From NCBI GenBank assembly GCA_052034005.1, contig JBPOJB010000013.1, positions 68,591 to 132,590 on the forward strand: a stretch of 64,000 bases of DNA, in the 5' to 3' direction. Origin of the DNA: JAAYDI01 sp052034005. Lineage in GTDB: Bacteria; Planctomycetota; Planctomycetia; Pirellulales; Pirellulaceae. Shown in pieces: positions 1 through 9,328 of the stretch. Under the pieces are notes generated by a model. That model was not told where the DNA came from. It saw nothing but the letters and a program-made list of their open reading frames with translations, and did not search any database. The number at the start of each line of letters is the position of its first letter. The first letter of the stretch is position 1. The translations under genes were made by a program, and so were the position numbers.

Positions 1-1
1 C

Positions 2-2863
2 CCGTCGTCGGCCAGCCGCGCCATGTCGCTGCAGCGGATGCTCGAGACGAAGGCGCAGCTGAAGGTCAATCTGTCGACCAGCCTGTCGTTTCTGCAGGCC
101 ACGGACACGGCCCTGTCCAGCGTCGCGGGCCTGTTGAGCGATGCGCGCGGTTTGGCCGTCAGCGCCGTGGACAGCACGACCAGCGACCTGGAACGTCAGT
201 CCATGGCGCTGGAGTTGCGGGCCACCGTCCGACAGCTGCTGGATGTCGCCAATCAGCAGTTTCGCGGACGCTACTTGTTCGCCGGGTCGCGGTCCACAGA
301 GCAGCCGTTCGACAGCTTCGACGACTTCGTTGCCTACCTGGGCAACAACACGCCGCTGCGCACCTATGCGAACCACGACATGCTGCTGGATACGAACGTC
401 CCCGGCCAAGAGCTGTTCGGCGCCGTGTCCGCCCAGATGCAGGGGATCGACTTGGAGCCCATCCTGACGGCCGACACGCGGCTGGCCGACCTCCGCGGCG
501 GACTTGGGATCACCCGCGGCACGCTGCTCGTGTCCGACGGCTCGCACACCAGCACGGTGTCCATTGCGGGTGCGGAGACGATCGGGGACGTGGCCCGTCT
601 GCTGGAGTCGCAGCCGCCCGCGGGCCGGGAGGTGCGTGTCACGATCGGCCCGCACGGCTTGCGCGTGGCGATCGACGCGGCGGGCGGCGGGAGCCTCACG
701 ATCCGCGACGAAGAAGGGGGCATGACCGCCGCTCAACTCGGGATCCTGCGCCTTACCGGCAGCGCGAGCGACCCGATCGTCGGCACGGACCTTGATCCCA
801 TCCTGCGCGGCACGACGCCCTTGAGCCACATCCTGGGCGTCCGCGCGCGGGCCGTCATCCGTTCACCAGGCACCGACAACGATATCGTGTTGGAAGCCCA
901 CCAACGAGGCGACGCGCTCAATGGCGTCACGCTCCAGTTTGTCGATCATAACCTGCTGCAGGCCGCGCCCGGGTTGCCGGCGGGATCCGAATACGCGCAG
1001 TTCGACCCGCTCGCACGCCCGGCGCAAGCCGGCATCCGGCTCTCCGGGGTCGATAATGATCTGATCCTGAGGGCCAACAGCGCGGGAACCGATTGGAACA
1101 ACGTCACGATCCAACTGGATGCCAGTGCCGACCTGGGCGATGCGGCCAACGTGTCCTACAACGCCGCTACGAAGACGCTGACCATCCAGGTCGATGACAC
1201 GGACGAAACCACGCTCGGGACGCTCGTGGCGGCCATCCAGGGCGCCGGCCAGTTCAGCGTCGTTCCGGATCCGTCGCGGGGCGAAGGCTACGATGCGACC
1301 AGCGCCGTCCGGGCGGCGGATGCCGGGGTGATCGGCAACACGGGCAACAGCGGCGGAGCCGCCAACACGATTTATGTCTACATCGATGTGGGTGACACGA
1401 CCGCCAACCAGGTGGTGGCCGCCCTGCGCGCCAACACCGACGTGGCGGCGCGGTTCCAAGTCCGCCTCGATCCCCAGGACACCAGCTCCCTCGCGCGGGC
1501 CGGCTCGCGGACCGTGTCCGTCACCGCCCAGGGTACCACCGCCGAAGGCGCCGGCATCGAATGGGACCGGGCCGCCGGCCTCCAGGTTACCCACGGCGGG
1601 CAGACCTATGTGATCGACGTCCAGGCAGCCGAAACCGTGGAGGACCTGCTCAATATCCTCAATGGCTCCGGCGCCCATCTGTTGGCGACGATCAACGAGC
1701 GGCAGAATGGGATCAGCGTCCTGTCGCGACTCAGCGGCGCGGATCTGGCGATCGGCGAGAACGGCGGCCGCACCGCCACCGACCTGGGCATCCGGACGTT
1801 TGCACTCGATACGCCCCTCGCGCAGTTCAACCGCGGACGGGGCGTGATGAGCGTCGAGGGGACGGACTTCGTCATCCGCCGCAGCGACGGCGTGGAGCTG
1901 AGCATCGATACGTCATCCGCTCAGACCGTGGCCGATATCCTCGACCTGATCAACCATCATCCGGACAACCTCGATCCGAACACGGCGGTCACGGCGCGCT
2001 TGCGCGCCTACGGCAACGGAATCGAACTGGTGGAAGATCACCCGGGCGGCGCGCAGACGCTGCAGGTGCGCCGCACGCGTGTCAGCACGGCGGCCTGGGA
2101 CTTGGGACTCATCCCCCGCGGCGAAGAGGTCTCGCCGCCGCCCCAGCCCGCCGAGGCGGCGCAGGCTCAAGTGGCGTTCGACCCGCCTCATGAACTCAAT
2201 ACGGCGCTCCGCTTCGTGGCCGCCCAGGGCGGCACGTCCGGGAACGGGGTCGCGATCGAGTTCCGCAACACGCTCAGTGGCAATGCGGCGACGGCCACCT
2301 ACGACAGCGGTGCGCGACGCCTGATCATCGATCTGTGCGACGGCCAGACCACCGCCAACACCGTGATCGACGCGGTCGCGCTGGAAGGCACCTTCCGCGC
2401 CGAACTCGATACCTCCGGCGATCCCACGAACGACGGCACCGGCACGCTGGTCGCCCCGGCCGGTGTGGCCGCCACCACCGGCGGCGGCACCCCGGAGACG
2501 CTGTCCGGCGCAGACACCAACCCGATCGAAACGCACGGCGTGTTCAACTCGCTCATCCGCCTGTACCGCGCCGTGCTGTCCTACGACGTGGCCGAAATCG
2601 AACGGTGCGTCGAGATGCTGGACGATGACTTCGATCGACTCAACTTCGGACGCGCTGAAGTCGGGTCGCGCAGCCAGGCGGTGGAAGCCATCACCAACCG
2701 CAACGAGGACGAGCAGGTGGAGCTGAAATCGGTGCTGTCCCTGGAGATCGACGTGGACGTGGCCACGGCGGCATCCGAGTTCCTGGCGCGACAAGCGGCC
2801 TACGAGGCGTCGTTGCGCAGCATGGCCAGCTTGTATAGATTAACGCTGCTCGACTTCCTGTAG
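2..2863 (+). CDS. flgL: Flagellar hook-associated protein 3 (FlgL), 5' end cut off by the window
   Basis: FlgL joins hook to flagellin filament and is exported by the flagellar type III system. The frame is open from base 2, and the residues before the first ATG (23) read PSSASRA, matching the interior of the conserved N-terminal flagellin-like helix (…PSDDPSAAARAM…), so the true start lies upstream of the window. The N-terminal helix includes the FlgL-typical 'FRGRYLFAGSR', and the C-terminal helix ends 'EASLRSMASLYRLTLLDFL'. Between them sit about 700 residues, far more than the roughly 300-residue enteric protein. They contain flagellin_IN-type units (for example 'GGRTATDLGI') and at least two full copies plus one partial copy of a beta-rich repeat also found in the flagellin of this window. 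First gene of a late flagellar cluster, 110 bases before fliW. Confidence 0.9.
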   Translation, partial: PSSASRAMSLQRMLETKAQLKVNLSTSLSFLQATDTALSSVAGLLSDARGLAVSAVDSTTSDLERQSMALELRATVRQLLDVANQQFRGRYLFAGSRSTEQPFDSFDDFVAYLGNNTPLRTYANHDMLLDTNVPGQELFGAVSAQMQGIDLEPILTADTRLADLRGGLGITRGTLLVSDGSHTSTVSIAGAETIGDVARLLESQPPAGREVRVTIGPHGLRVAIDAAGGGSLTIRDEEGGMTAAQLGILRLTGSASDPIVGTDLDPILRGTTPLSHILGVRARAVIRSPGTDNDIVLEAHQRGDALNGVTLQFVDHNLLQAAPGLPAGSEYAQFDPLARPAQAGIRLSGVDNDLILRANSAGTDWNNVTIQLDASADLGDAANVSYNAATKTLTIQVDDTDETTLGTLVAAIQGAGQFSVVPDPSRGEGYDATSAVRAADAGVIGNTGNSGGAANTIYVYIDVGDTTANQVVAALRANTDVAARFQVRLDPQDTSSLARAGSRTVSVTAQGTTAEGAGIEWDRAAGLQVTHGGQTYVIDVQAAETVEDLLNILNGSGAHLLATINERQNGISVLSRLSGADLAIGENGGRTATDLGIRTFALDTPLAQFNRGRGVMSVEGTDFVIRRSDGVELSIDTSSAQTVADILDLINHHPDNLDPNTAVTARLRAYGNGIELVEDHPGGAQTLQVRRTRVSTAAWDLGLIPRGEEVSPPPQPAEAAQAQVAFDPPHELNTALRFVAAQGGTSGNGVAIEFRNTLSGNAATATYDSGARRLIIDLCDGQTTANTVIDAVALEGTFRAELDTSGDPTNDGTGTLVAPAGVAATTGGGTPETLSGADTNPIETHGVFNSLIRLYRAVLSYDVAEIERCVEMLDDDFDRLNFGRAEVGSRSQAVEAITNRNEDEQVELKSVLSLEIDVDVATAASEFLARQAAYEASLRSMASLYRLTLLDFL

Positions 2864-2973
2864 ACGGCTCGCACGGCTTTTGCTGGTCGGAGGGCTATCT
2901 GGTGGCCGATGATACGTCCACGGCTTGGCCTCATCACACTCTCTCGGCTCCGGTAGGATAGGGGCGCTGCCCG

Positions 2974-3414
2974 ATGCAAATCAGCACCACGCGTTTCGGC
3001 ACGTTGTGCGTCGATGTCGACGACTTGATCCATTTCCCGCATGGAATTGTGGGCTTTGAGGATTGCCAGCGCTGGATCCTGTTGGCCGATCCCCAGAACA
3101 GCGCGGTGGGCTGGATGCAGAGCGCCGAACGGCCCGCGACCGCACTGCCGGTGGTCAGCCCCCGGCGGTTCGTCGACAGCTACCGCGTGCGCGTGACGCG
3201 CGACCAACTGGCCGGCCTGAACCTCTCCGAGCGCGATCGGCTCTACGTCTTGTGCGTCGTGGGCAAGCGAGACGGCGGTTACGTCATGAATCTGCGCGCG
3301 CCGGTGCTCGTGAATCTGGACCGCCGCCTGGGATGCCAGGTGATCACGCACGACGATCAGCCCCTGCACATGGCGCTGACCAAACCGCCGGCCCCGCTGC
3401 AGAAAAGCGCCTGA
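2974..3414 (+). CDS. fliW: Flagellar assembly factor FliW
   Basis: 146 residues, the normal size for FliW. FliW binds unassembled flagellin and also CsrA; when flagellin is exported, freed FliW removes CsrA from the flagellin mRNA (known mainly from Bacillus and Campylobacter). Family hallmarks are visible: 'IHFPHGIVGFEDCQRW' near residue 22 and the late 'MNLRAPVLVNLDRRLGCQVI'. The ATG follows a purine-rich AGGGGC stretch. Placed between flgL and csrA, directly ahead of the flagellin gene, which is the classic context for the FliW-CsrA-flagellin switch. A GCCGATGA sequence at 2905-2912 resembles a sigma-28 -10 element, but I see no matching -35. Confidence 0.93.
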   Translation: MQISTTRFGTLCVDVDDLIHFPHGIVGFEDCQRWILLADPQNSAVGWMQSAERPATALPVVSPRRFVDSYRVRVTRDQLAGLNLSERDRLYVLCVVGKRDGGYVMNLRAPVLVNLDRRLGCQVITHDDQPLHMALTKPPAPLQKSA

Positions 3415-3609
3415 TACAGCCGTTGCCGCCCGAATAATTCCAACGATCGCGGCCCGGATGGACCTGACGCGCTTGGCCTACCGATACTTCCCCATGCAGT
3501 CGTGCCTGCCACTCGCGGAAGTGTTAACGCGACTTGCCCCAACCACCTGTCCGGCGCGGCGAAACGTCGATCGCGCGGTCATCGCGAGGGATTGAGGAAG
3601 GAGCCAACG

Positions 3610-3825
3610 ATGCTGGTCTTATCGAGACACCGTGACGAAAGCATCATGATCGGCGACGATATTGTCGTCACCATCGTTGACATCCGAGGCGACAAGGTGC
3701 GCCTGGGGATCGATGCGCCTCAAGACATCCCGGTGCACCGCCAGGAGGTGTACGAGGCGATCCGGCGCGAGAACCGCAAAGCGGGCCAGATCCAACCCAG
3801 CGAAACGCGCGACATCGGGCAATAG
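3610..3825 (+). CDS. csrA: Translational regulator CsrA (copy 1, flagellar)
   Basis: 71 residues. CsrA is a dimeric RNA-binding protein that recognises GGA in hairpin loops and usually blocks ribosome binding. The sequence starts MLVLSRHRDESIMIGDDIVV and keeps L4, R6 and the 'VHRQEVYEAI' segment whose Arg contacts RNA. The C-terminal tail (NRKAGQIQPSETRDIGQ) extends beyond the RNA-binding core. AAGGAG at 3598-3603 lies six bases before the ATG, deciding this start over longer readings. It lies 195 bases after fliW and 441 bases before flagellin, so its expected target is the flagellin leader. A paralogue lies at 24687. Confidence 0.95.
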   Translation: MLVLSRHRDESIMIGDDIVVTIVDIRGDKVRLGIDAPQDIPVHRQEVYEAIRRENRKAGQIQPSETRDIGQ

Positions 3826-4001
3826 CGGCCCGTGCACCACACGGGTGCTCGCTCCTCTCGTCCAGCCCCCCGCCGCCGCATCCCACGGCCCCCCGCGCCG
3901 CCTACCGTCGGCCAATCCGCTCCAAACAACCCAACCTGACATGCTCGGACAGGTCCACCGTCCCAACCGCTACAGCTCTCCCAGAACGGTCTGGTAAGCA
4001 C

Positions 4002-4021
4002 GGCAATCCTGAGGGATTGCC
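4002..4021 (+). terminator. Hairpin after csrA, possible terminator
   Basis: Perfect inverted repeat GGCAATCC / GGATTGCC with a TGAG loop. It lies 177 bases after csrA and lacks a T-run, so termination is uncertain; it could equally be a leader structure or a processing site. Confidence 0.35.
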
Positions 4022-4049
4022 TAAAGCAAACCTGTAGTGGCGACGATGT
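4022..4049 (+). promoter_or_regulatory. Weak sigma-28-like promoter candidate for flagellin
   Basis: TAAAGCAA (4022-4029) followed after 12 bases by GACGATGT (4042-4049). This partly matches the flagellar sigma consensus TAAAGTTT-N11-GCCGATAA, with spacing one base too long. It would give a flagellin leader of about 210 bases. Confidence 0.25.
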
Positions 4050-4266
4050 TTCAGATATGCGTATTGCGGCTTCAGGGCGATGTTTGGATCGGGGCGATTT
4101 TGTTTGGCCACATGTTAAGCCGTGAGCAATAGTACAAATGCAAGGGCTGCGTGACGACTAGGGGCAAATGCCCCGCGAGCCGAGCAGCCATGCCAAATCG
4201 GAGTACTCCCCACATCCGATTGGACACGAGCAAGAAACCATTCAAACGAGTAAGGGGTGAATTGGC

Positions 4267-6306
4267 ATGACCCGGATCAACACAAACGTTAGCTCTTTAG
4301 TGGCGCAGAAAACGTTGGCGCGCAGCTCCAGCGACCTGCAGCAAGCACTCACGCGATTAAGCACCGGCTTGCGAATCAACACCGGCAAGGACGACCCGGC
4401 CGGTTTGATTGCGAGCGAATCGTTGCGAGCCGACATCACGAGCATTGACAAGGCCATCTCCAACAGCACGCGCGCCAACCTGCTGATCGGCACCGCCGAC
4501 AGCTCTTTGGGGCAGGTCAGCAGCCTGTTGAACGACATTCGCGGCCTGGTGGTCGAGGCGGCCAACATTGGAACATTGAGCGACGAGCAGATTGAGGCGA
4601 ACCAGTTGCAGGTAGATTCGTCTCTGGAGGCCATTAACCGCATCGCCCAGACGACCACCTTCCAGGGCCGCCGCCTGCTGGACGGCAGCATGGCCTTCAA
4701 GACGACGATCAACACGGTCCCGTCGGTCCGGGACGTGCAGATCGACCAGGCGAACCTGGGTGCGGCCGGCCAGATCTCCGTCGAAGTGGAGATCGGGGCT
4801 GCCGCCACAGTGGCCGAGATCAGCAACACGGGCGGCTTCACGGCCGCGGCCCAAGCGACCGCCGACATCACGTTGTCGTCGGGCGTGACGATTGAAAACG
4901 GCGCCACGACGGCGTCCCTGCACATCAACGCGCAGAACCTGGGGGAGGCCGACGGTGTCGTGGTGGCGTTTGTCGATAACGCCACCGAGGGCGTCACCTA
5001 CGACGGGAGCACGCTCACGATCACGGCCGACTTGACCACCGGTCGGTCGGCGGCCTACCTGGCGAACATGATCAACACGAACGCGAGCACGACGAATGTG
5101 TTCCACGCCAGCAGCACGGGCGCAGCCAACTTCGTGGCCGCGGATGCGGGGGCCAATAAGGGCACGACCTCGGCCGACGTGATCACTCTCACGGCCGTCG
5201 CGGCGGGTGCGGACTTCAACAGCGTGCGCGTGCACGTGACGTCGGGCGCCGCCAACGCGGCTGTGTACGACGCTACGCAGAAGCGGCTGGACATCACCAT
5301 CGACAACACGTCCCAGCAGACCACGGCGAACCTGGCCACGGCCATCCAGAACGCGGCCACCGTCACGGGGATCTTCACCGCGAGCGCCGCTGGCGGGTCG
5401 GGAGTCGTCCATGCGGGCGAGGAAGAGGTGGAACAGAACACGAGCACCGGGTCGACGGGCGGCAACACGCTCCGGGGCGACCTCGTGCTGTCGATCGGCG
5501 GCGCGATGGGCCGCGAAGTGTTCACCTTCCAGCAGTACGCGTCCATCAACCAGATGGTCGCGGCCATCAACCTCGTCGCGGATGCCACGGGCGTCGTGGC
5601 GTCGCAAACCGGCGGCACGCTGATTCTCAACTCCACCGAGTACGGGTCGGCGGGGGTCGTCGACGCGGAAGTGATCAGCGAAGGTGTCGGCGGCGCATTC
5701 GAAGCGAGCTGGGTGGGCGGGATCTCCCGTGCCGAAGGCAATGACATCCAGGCCACCGTCAACGGCGTACGCGCCCAGGGGGCCGGCAATACTCTGTCGA
5801 TCAACACCGCCACACTGGACCTGTCGATCACCGTCGATGACGGGAGCGACACGAACTTCTACTTCGATGTCCTGGGCGGCGGCGCGCTGTTCCAGCTGGG
5901 ACCGGACGTGGTCAGCAACCAGCAGGCCCGGATGGGGATCCAGAGCTTGTACACTGCCAACCTGGGTGGCCCGAGCGGCCGCCTGTACGAGCTGGCTTCG
6001 GGCGGCGACAAGGCACTGGCCAACGACCCGCGCGCAGCCTACCGGGTGGTCAGCGAAGTGATCAGCAAAGTCGCCACCCTGCGGGGGCGGTTGGGTGCTT
6101 TCCAGCGCACGACCGTGGAGACCAACATCGCCGCGTTGACCGACACCCGCGTGAACCTGACGGATGCCGAAAGCGCTATCCGGGATGCCGACTTCGCGGC
6201 CGAATCGTCCGCTTTGACGCGGGCGCAGATTCTCGTCCAGTCGGGTACGGCCGTCCTGGCGATTGCCAACAGCAATCCCCGCACGGTCCTGGCTCTGCTC
6301 CAGTAA
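4267..6306 (+). CDS. fliC: Flagellin
   Basis: 679-residue filament subunit. The N-terminal D0/D1 region is typical ('ALTRLSTGLRINTGKDDPAG' at about residues 28-47, then a Leu/Ala/Gln heptad helix to about 130), as is the C-terminal region ('AAESSALTRAQILVQSGTAV' then NSNPRTVLALLQ). The central D2/D3 region is expanded to roughly 430 residues. It contains two copies of a beta-rich repeat (about nt 4905-5130 and 5185-5400) that also occurs in FlgL in this window, and a flagellin_IN-like unit. No Cys residues are evident, as usual for exported flagellins. The start is set by AAGGGGTGA six bases before the ATG. Followed by a strong terminator, so it is probably transcribed alone. Confidence 0.95.
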   Translation: MTRINTNVSSLVAQKTLARSSSDLQQALTRLSTGLRINTGKDDPAGLIASESLRADITSIDKAISNSTRANLLIGTADSSLGQVSSLLNDIRGLVVEAANIGTLSDEQIEANQLQVDSSLEAINRIAQTTTFQGRRLLDGSMAFKTTINTVPSVRDVQIDQANLGAAGQISVEVEIGAAATVAEISNTGGFTAAAQATADITLSSGVTIENGATTASLHINAQNLGEADGVVVAFVDNATEGVTYDGSTLTITADLTTGRSAAYLANMINTNASTTNVFHASSTGAANFVAADAGANKGTTSADVITLTAVAAGADFNSVRVHVTSGAANAAVYDATQKRLDITIDNTSQQTTANLATAIQNAATVTGIFTASAAGGSGVVHAGEEEVEQNTSTGSTGGNTLRGDLVLSIGGAMGREVFTFQQYASINQMVAAINLVADATGVVASQTGGTLILNSTEYGSAGVVDAEVISEGVGGAFEASWVGGISRAEGNDIQATVNGVRAQGAGNTLSINTATLDLSITVDDGSDTNFYFDVLGGGALFQLGPDVVSNQQARMGIQSLYTANLGGPSGRLYELASGGDKALANDPRAAYRVVSEVISKVATLRGRLGAFQRTTVETNIAALTDTRVNLTDAESAIRDADFAAESSALTRAQILVQSGTAVLAIANSNPRTVLALLQ

Positions 6307-6345
6307 TCAAGTCGTCCGACGGATTGCGCAAAGCATGAATAACCA

Positions 6346-6391
6346 CCCGCCGGCTTGAGCACTCCATGCTCAAGCCGGCGGGCTTCTCTTT
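6346..6391 (+). terminator. Rho-independent terminator of flagellin
   Basis: A 16-bp perfect stem (6346-6361 with 6367-6382) with a five-base loop, followed by CTTCTCTTT. It lies 39 bases after the flagellin stop. Confidence 0.9.
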
Positions 6392-6409
6392 ACCGATAGA
6401 TCCCGCGCA

Positions 6410-6417
6410 GCCGATAC
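6410..6417 (+). promoter_or_regulatory. Sigma-28-like -10 element upstream of fliD
   Basis: GCCGATAC matches seven of eight bases of the flagellar sigma -10 consensus GCCGATAA. It sits just after the flagellin terminator and 53 bases before the chosen fliD start. The -35 position (TACC at 6391) is poor. Confidence 0.35.
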
Positions 6418-6470
6418 CACTGGAAGACGTCAACGCCGCTGCGCCCCACATGGTCGCCAGGACTCGTACG

Positions 6471-9224
6471 ATGCCAACCATCCAGCCGTCCGTCGGACTC
6501 ATCACCGGACTCGAGATCTCGGACATCGTCGATCAACTGATCAAAGTCGCCTCGACCCACCGCACCCGGCTCCGGACCCAGACCGATGCGCTGACCGAGC
6601 AGCAGAAAGCGGTCGGTGAACTCACCGCGCTGACGATCGCCACGCAACTGGCCGCCAGCAAGTTCAACAACGGGCTCATCTATAAGCAGCGGACGGCGAA
6701 CTCCAGCAACAGCACGTTGCTCTCCGGAACCGTCACGGGCGATGCGGTGCCCGGAACCTACCAGTTCATCCCGGTCCAGCTGTCCCAGAACCACCAGGTT
6801 GTGAGCGGCGGCGTGGCCAGTCTCGATCAGGCCGTCGGGGAGGGCCGGTTGAGCCTGCGGTTCGGCGGGTTCGCCGACACCGGCATGGACCTGGATGCGC
6901 TCAACGCCGGCTTGGGTGCCGAGCGCGGCCGGATCCGCATCACGGACCGCAGCGGCGCGAGCGAGGTGATCGATCTGCGCTTCGCCCGGACGATCGACGA
7001 CGTGCTGGAAAGGATCAACAACAGCGATACGATCGACGTCCGGGCCGAGGTGTCCGGCGACGCCATTCGCCTGGTCGACCAGACGGGCATGGCGGTCGCG
7101 AACCTCAGTGTGCGTGAGGTGGGCGGCGGCCGCACGGCGGCCGACCTGGGGCTGGCCGACATCAACGTGGCGGCCGGTGAGGCCACCGGGCACAACCTGG
7201 TGCGCATGTACGACGCCCTGGATATCGATCGGCTCAACGACCAGGCCGGCCTGAGCATCCGCAACGAACTGCCCGACCTGGAGATCCAATTCCGTGATGG
7301 CTCCCCAACGCTGCAGGTCGACTTGCAGCCTGCGGATATCCGGACGGTGGGCGACTTGCTGGAGGCCCTGAATGCGGCCGACCCGACCCGGCTCCGCGCG
7401 GAACTGGGGGCAGACGGCAACCGGTTGGTCCTGACCGATCTGACGGTCGACAACGGCGGTCTGTTCTCCGTGTCGAGCGCCGTGGGCGGCACCCTGGCCG
7501 AGGACCTGGGGTTAGTCGGCACCGCCGCCGGAGGCGTACTGACCGGAGACCGGATCATGGGCCCGCTCAAAGGAGCCCTCCTGGGCAGCCTGGCCGGCGG
7601 CCGCGGGCTGGGGGCCTTGGGCCAGATCCAGATCACCGACCGCAGCGGCGCGACCGCCACGGTCGATCTGGCCGGCGCGGAGACGCTGGGCCAGGTGCTG
7701 GATCGGGTCAATGCGGCGGGGCTCGGAGTCACCGCGGCGATCAATCCGGCGCGCAACGGGCTGGTGCTGCGCGATGGGACTGGTGCGACCGCGAGCAACC
7801 TGATCGTGGCCAACGCCGACGCGACCAACACCGCGGACAAGCTGGGGCTGAGCGTCAATGCCGCGCGGTCTAGCGTGGACTCCGGGTCGCTCCACCTGCA
7901 GGTGTTCCATGAGCGGGTCCGGCTCGATGCGCTCAACAACGGACGCGGCGTGCGCCCGGGTTCATTCCTGATCACCGATTCCACCGGCAGGACGAGCGGC
8001 GTGAACCTGCGGACGTCGGGCGCCGAGACCGTCGGGGACGTGCTGGACCTGATCAACGGCCTGGGTTTGGCCGTCCAGGCCCGCATCAACGACACGGGGG
8101 ACGGGATCCTGCTGGTCGACACGGGGGGCGGCGCGGGGACCATGACGGTCAAGGAGTCCGGGTCGGGCACGACGGCGGCCGATTTGAAGCTGCTGGGGTC
8201 CGCGACCGTGGTCGACTTGGGCGGAACGCCCACGCAGGTGATTGACGGGTCCACCACCGTCACCGTGACGATCGGGTCGGGCGACACGCTGCAGGACGTG
8301 GTCGACAAGATCAACGGGCTGGACATGGGCGTGACGGCCAGCGTGTTCCAGGGCGGCAGCGGGGCGACCCCCTACCGCATAACGTTGAGCAGCCACCTGG
8401 CGGGCGCCGGCGGCGAAATGCTGGTCGATGCCTCAGGGTGGGCTCTGGACTTCTACGAGATTGCCGCGGCACAGGATGCCATCCTGCAGGTCGGCGCCGC
8501 GGACGTCCCAGGGGCGGGCGCGCTGGCCACGTCCAGCACCAACACGTTTTCCCGCGTCGTCAACGGCGTGAACCTGACGCTCGGCGGCGTCTCCGATACG
8601 CCCGTGACGATCACGGTCGCCAGCAGCTCTGACAACCTGAACAACGCGGCGAAGCTGTTTGTCGAGCAGTTCAACAAGCTGCGGGACAAGATCAACGACC
8701 TGACCTACTTCGACGCGGAGAGCCAGACCACGGGTATTCTGATGGGATCCGGCGTGACGCTCCAGGTCGAATCGCGCTTGAGCCGAGTGCTGACGGACCG
8801 CTTCTTCGGCGTGGGGAGCATCCAGTCGCTTGAGATGATCGGCATCAGTCTCAATGGCGACGGCAAATTGGAGCTGAACCAGTCGAAGCTCGCGGAGAGG
8901 CTGGAGGCGGACCCGGAAGCGGTCAGGCAGTTCTTCACGGACGCCGAGGCCGGGTTCGTCAAGCGATTCAACGCCGTCGTCGACTCGCTGGCTAGCGAAG
9001 AACACTCGGTGCTGATGTCCCGCACCGCCGCCCTGCAACGCCGGATCGATGAAAACGAGGCTCGCATCGCGGATTTCGACACGCGGTTGGATAAACAGCG
9101 TGAACGACTGCTGAGGTACTTCTATAACCTGGAACTGGCCATCTCCAAGATCCAGGCCAACATGTCGGTCGTCGAATCGCTGACGCCCATGGACATGTCG
9201 GCCCTGTTCAAGTCCCGCAACTGA
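6471..9224 (+). CDS. fliD: Flagellar hook-associated protein 2 (FliD, filament cap)
   Basis: 917 residues, against about 450-500 in enteric bacteria. FliD caps the growing filament and helps flagellin fold into place. The N-terminus 'MPTIQPSVGLITGLEISDIV' matches the FliD N-terminal helix, so I start here. An in-frame ATG at 6366 lies inside the flagellin terminator stem and would add 35 unrelated residues. The middle carries at least five flagellin_IN-type units ('ITDRSGA…VIDLR…TIDDVLERIN', ending 'GGRTAADLGL'). The C-terminal domain has 'FVEQFNKLRDKINDLTYFD' and a coiled-coil end ('ENEARIADFDTRLDKQRERL'). Upstream of fliS as in most flagellar clusters. Confidence 0.92.
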   Translation: MPTIQPSVGLITGLEISDIVDQLIKVASTHRTRLRTQTDALTEQQKAVGELTALTIATQLAASKFNNGLIYKQRTANSSNSTLLSGTVTGDAVPGTYQFIPVQLSQNHQVVSGGVASLDQAVGEGRLSLRFGGFADTGMDLDALNAGLGAERGRIRITDRSGASEVIDLRFARTIDDVLERINNSDTIDVRAEVSGDAIRLVDQTGMAVANLSVREVGGGRTAADLGLADINVAAGEATGHNLVRMYDALDIDRLNDQAGLSIRNELPDLEIQFRDGSPTLQVDLQPADIRTVGDLLEALNAADPTRLRAELGADGNRLVLTDLTVDNGGLFSVSSAVGGTLAEDLGLVGTAAGGVLTGDRIMGPLKGALLGSLAGGRGLGALGQIQITDRSGATATVDLAGAETLGQVLDRVNAAGLGVTAAINPARNGLVLRDGTGATASNLIVANADATNTADKLGLSVNAARSSVDSGSLHLQVFHERVRLDALNNGRGVRPGSFLITDSTGRTSGVNLRTSGAETVGDVLDLINGLGLAVQARINDTGDGILLVDTGGGAGTMTVKESGSGTTAADLKLLGSATVVDLGGTPTQVIDGSTTVTVTIGSGDTLQDVVDKINGLDMGVTASVFQGGSGATPYRITLSSHLAGAGGEMLVDASGWALDFYEIAAAQDAILQVGAADVPGAGALATSSTNTFSRVVNGVNLTLGGVSDTPVTITVASSSDNLNNAAKLFVEQFNKLRDKINDLTYFDAESQTTGILMGSGVTLQVESRLSRVLTDRFFGVGSIQSLEMIGISLNGDGKLELNQSKLAERLEADPEAVRQFFTDAEAGFVKRFNAVVDSLASEEHSVLMSRTAALQRRIDENEARIADFDTRLDKQRERLLRYFYNLELAISKIQANMSVVESLTPMDMSALFKSRN

Positions 9225-9328
9225 CCCTCAGAGGCCTACCCGACACCCCGTATCGCCCACGCGCCCACGTGCCCACCCACCCTTATGCTCACCGGTCGGA
9301 CTGCCCGGCCACACGGAGGACCCGCTGC

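Larger units (their letters stand above)
3826..4266 (+). promoter_or_regulatory. Flagellin upstream region and probable 5' leader
   Basis: This 441-base gap holds no convincing gene. It contains three inverted repeats: a perfect 8-bp hairpin at 4002-4021, GGGGCAAATGCCCC at 4161-4174, and ATCGGA/TCCGAT at 4197-4220. It also has a weak sigma-28-like site at 4022-4049. GGA triplets at 4200-4202 (within the last stem) and 4222-4224 are candidate CsrA contacts. The ribosome-binding site is AAGGGGTGA at 4252-4260. CsrA control is an inference from gene context. Confidence 0.5.

Noticed and set aside
4161..4174. Sigma-54 promoter reading of the GGGGCAAATGCCCC region
   Set aside because: The GG and GC elements do not fit TGGCAC-N5-TTGC at the required spacing; it is better described as a hairpin.
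6827..8326. Long minus-strand open frame opposite fliD, Ser/Pro/Arg-rich
   Set aside because: It mirrors the codon bias of fliD on the other strand, has no ribosome-binding site and no recognisable domain. Similar long frames opposite nuoL (15849-17384), the EF-hand gene (30592-32700), DUF4838 (53529-55403) and the FucP-like gene (55691-57571) are rejected for the same reason.
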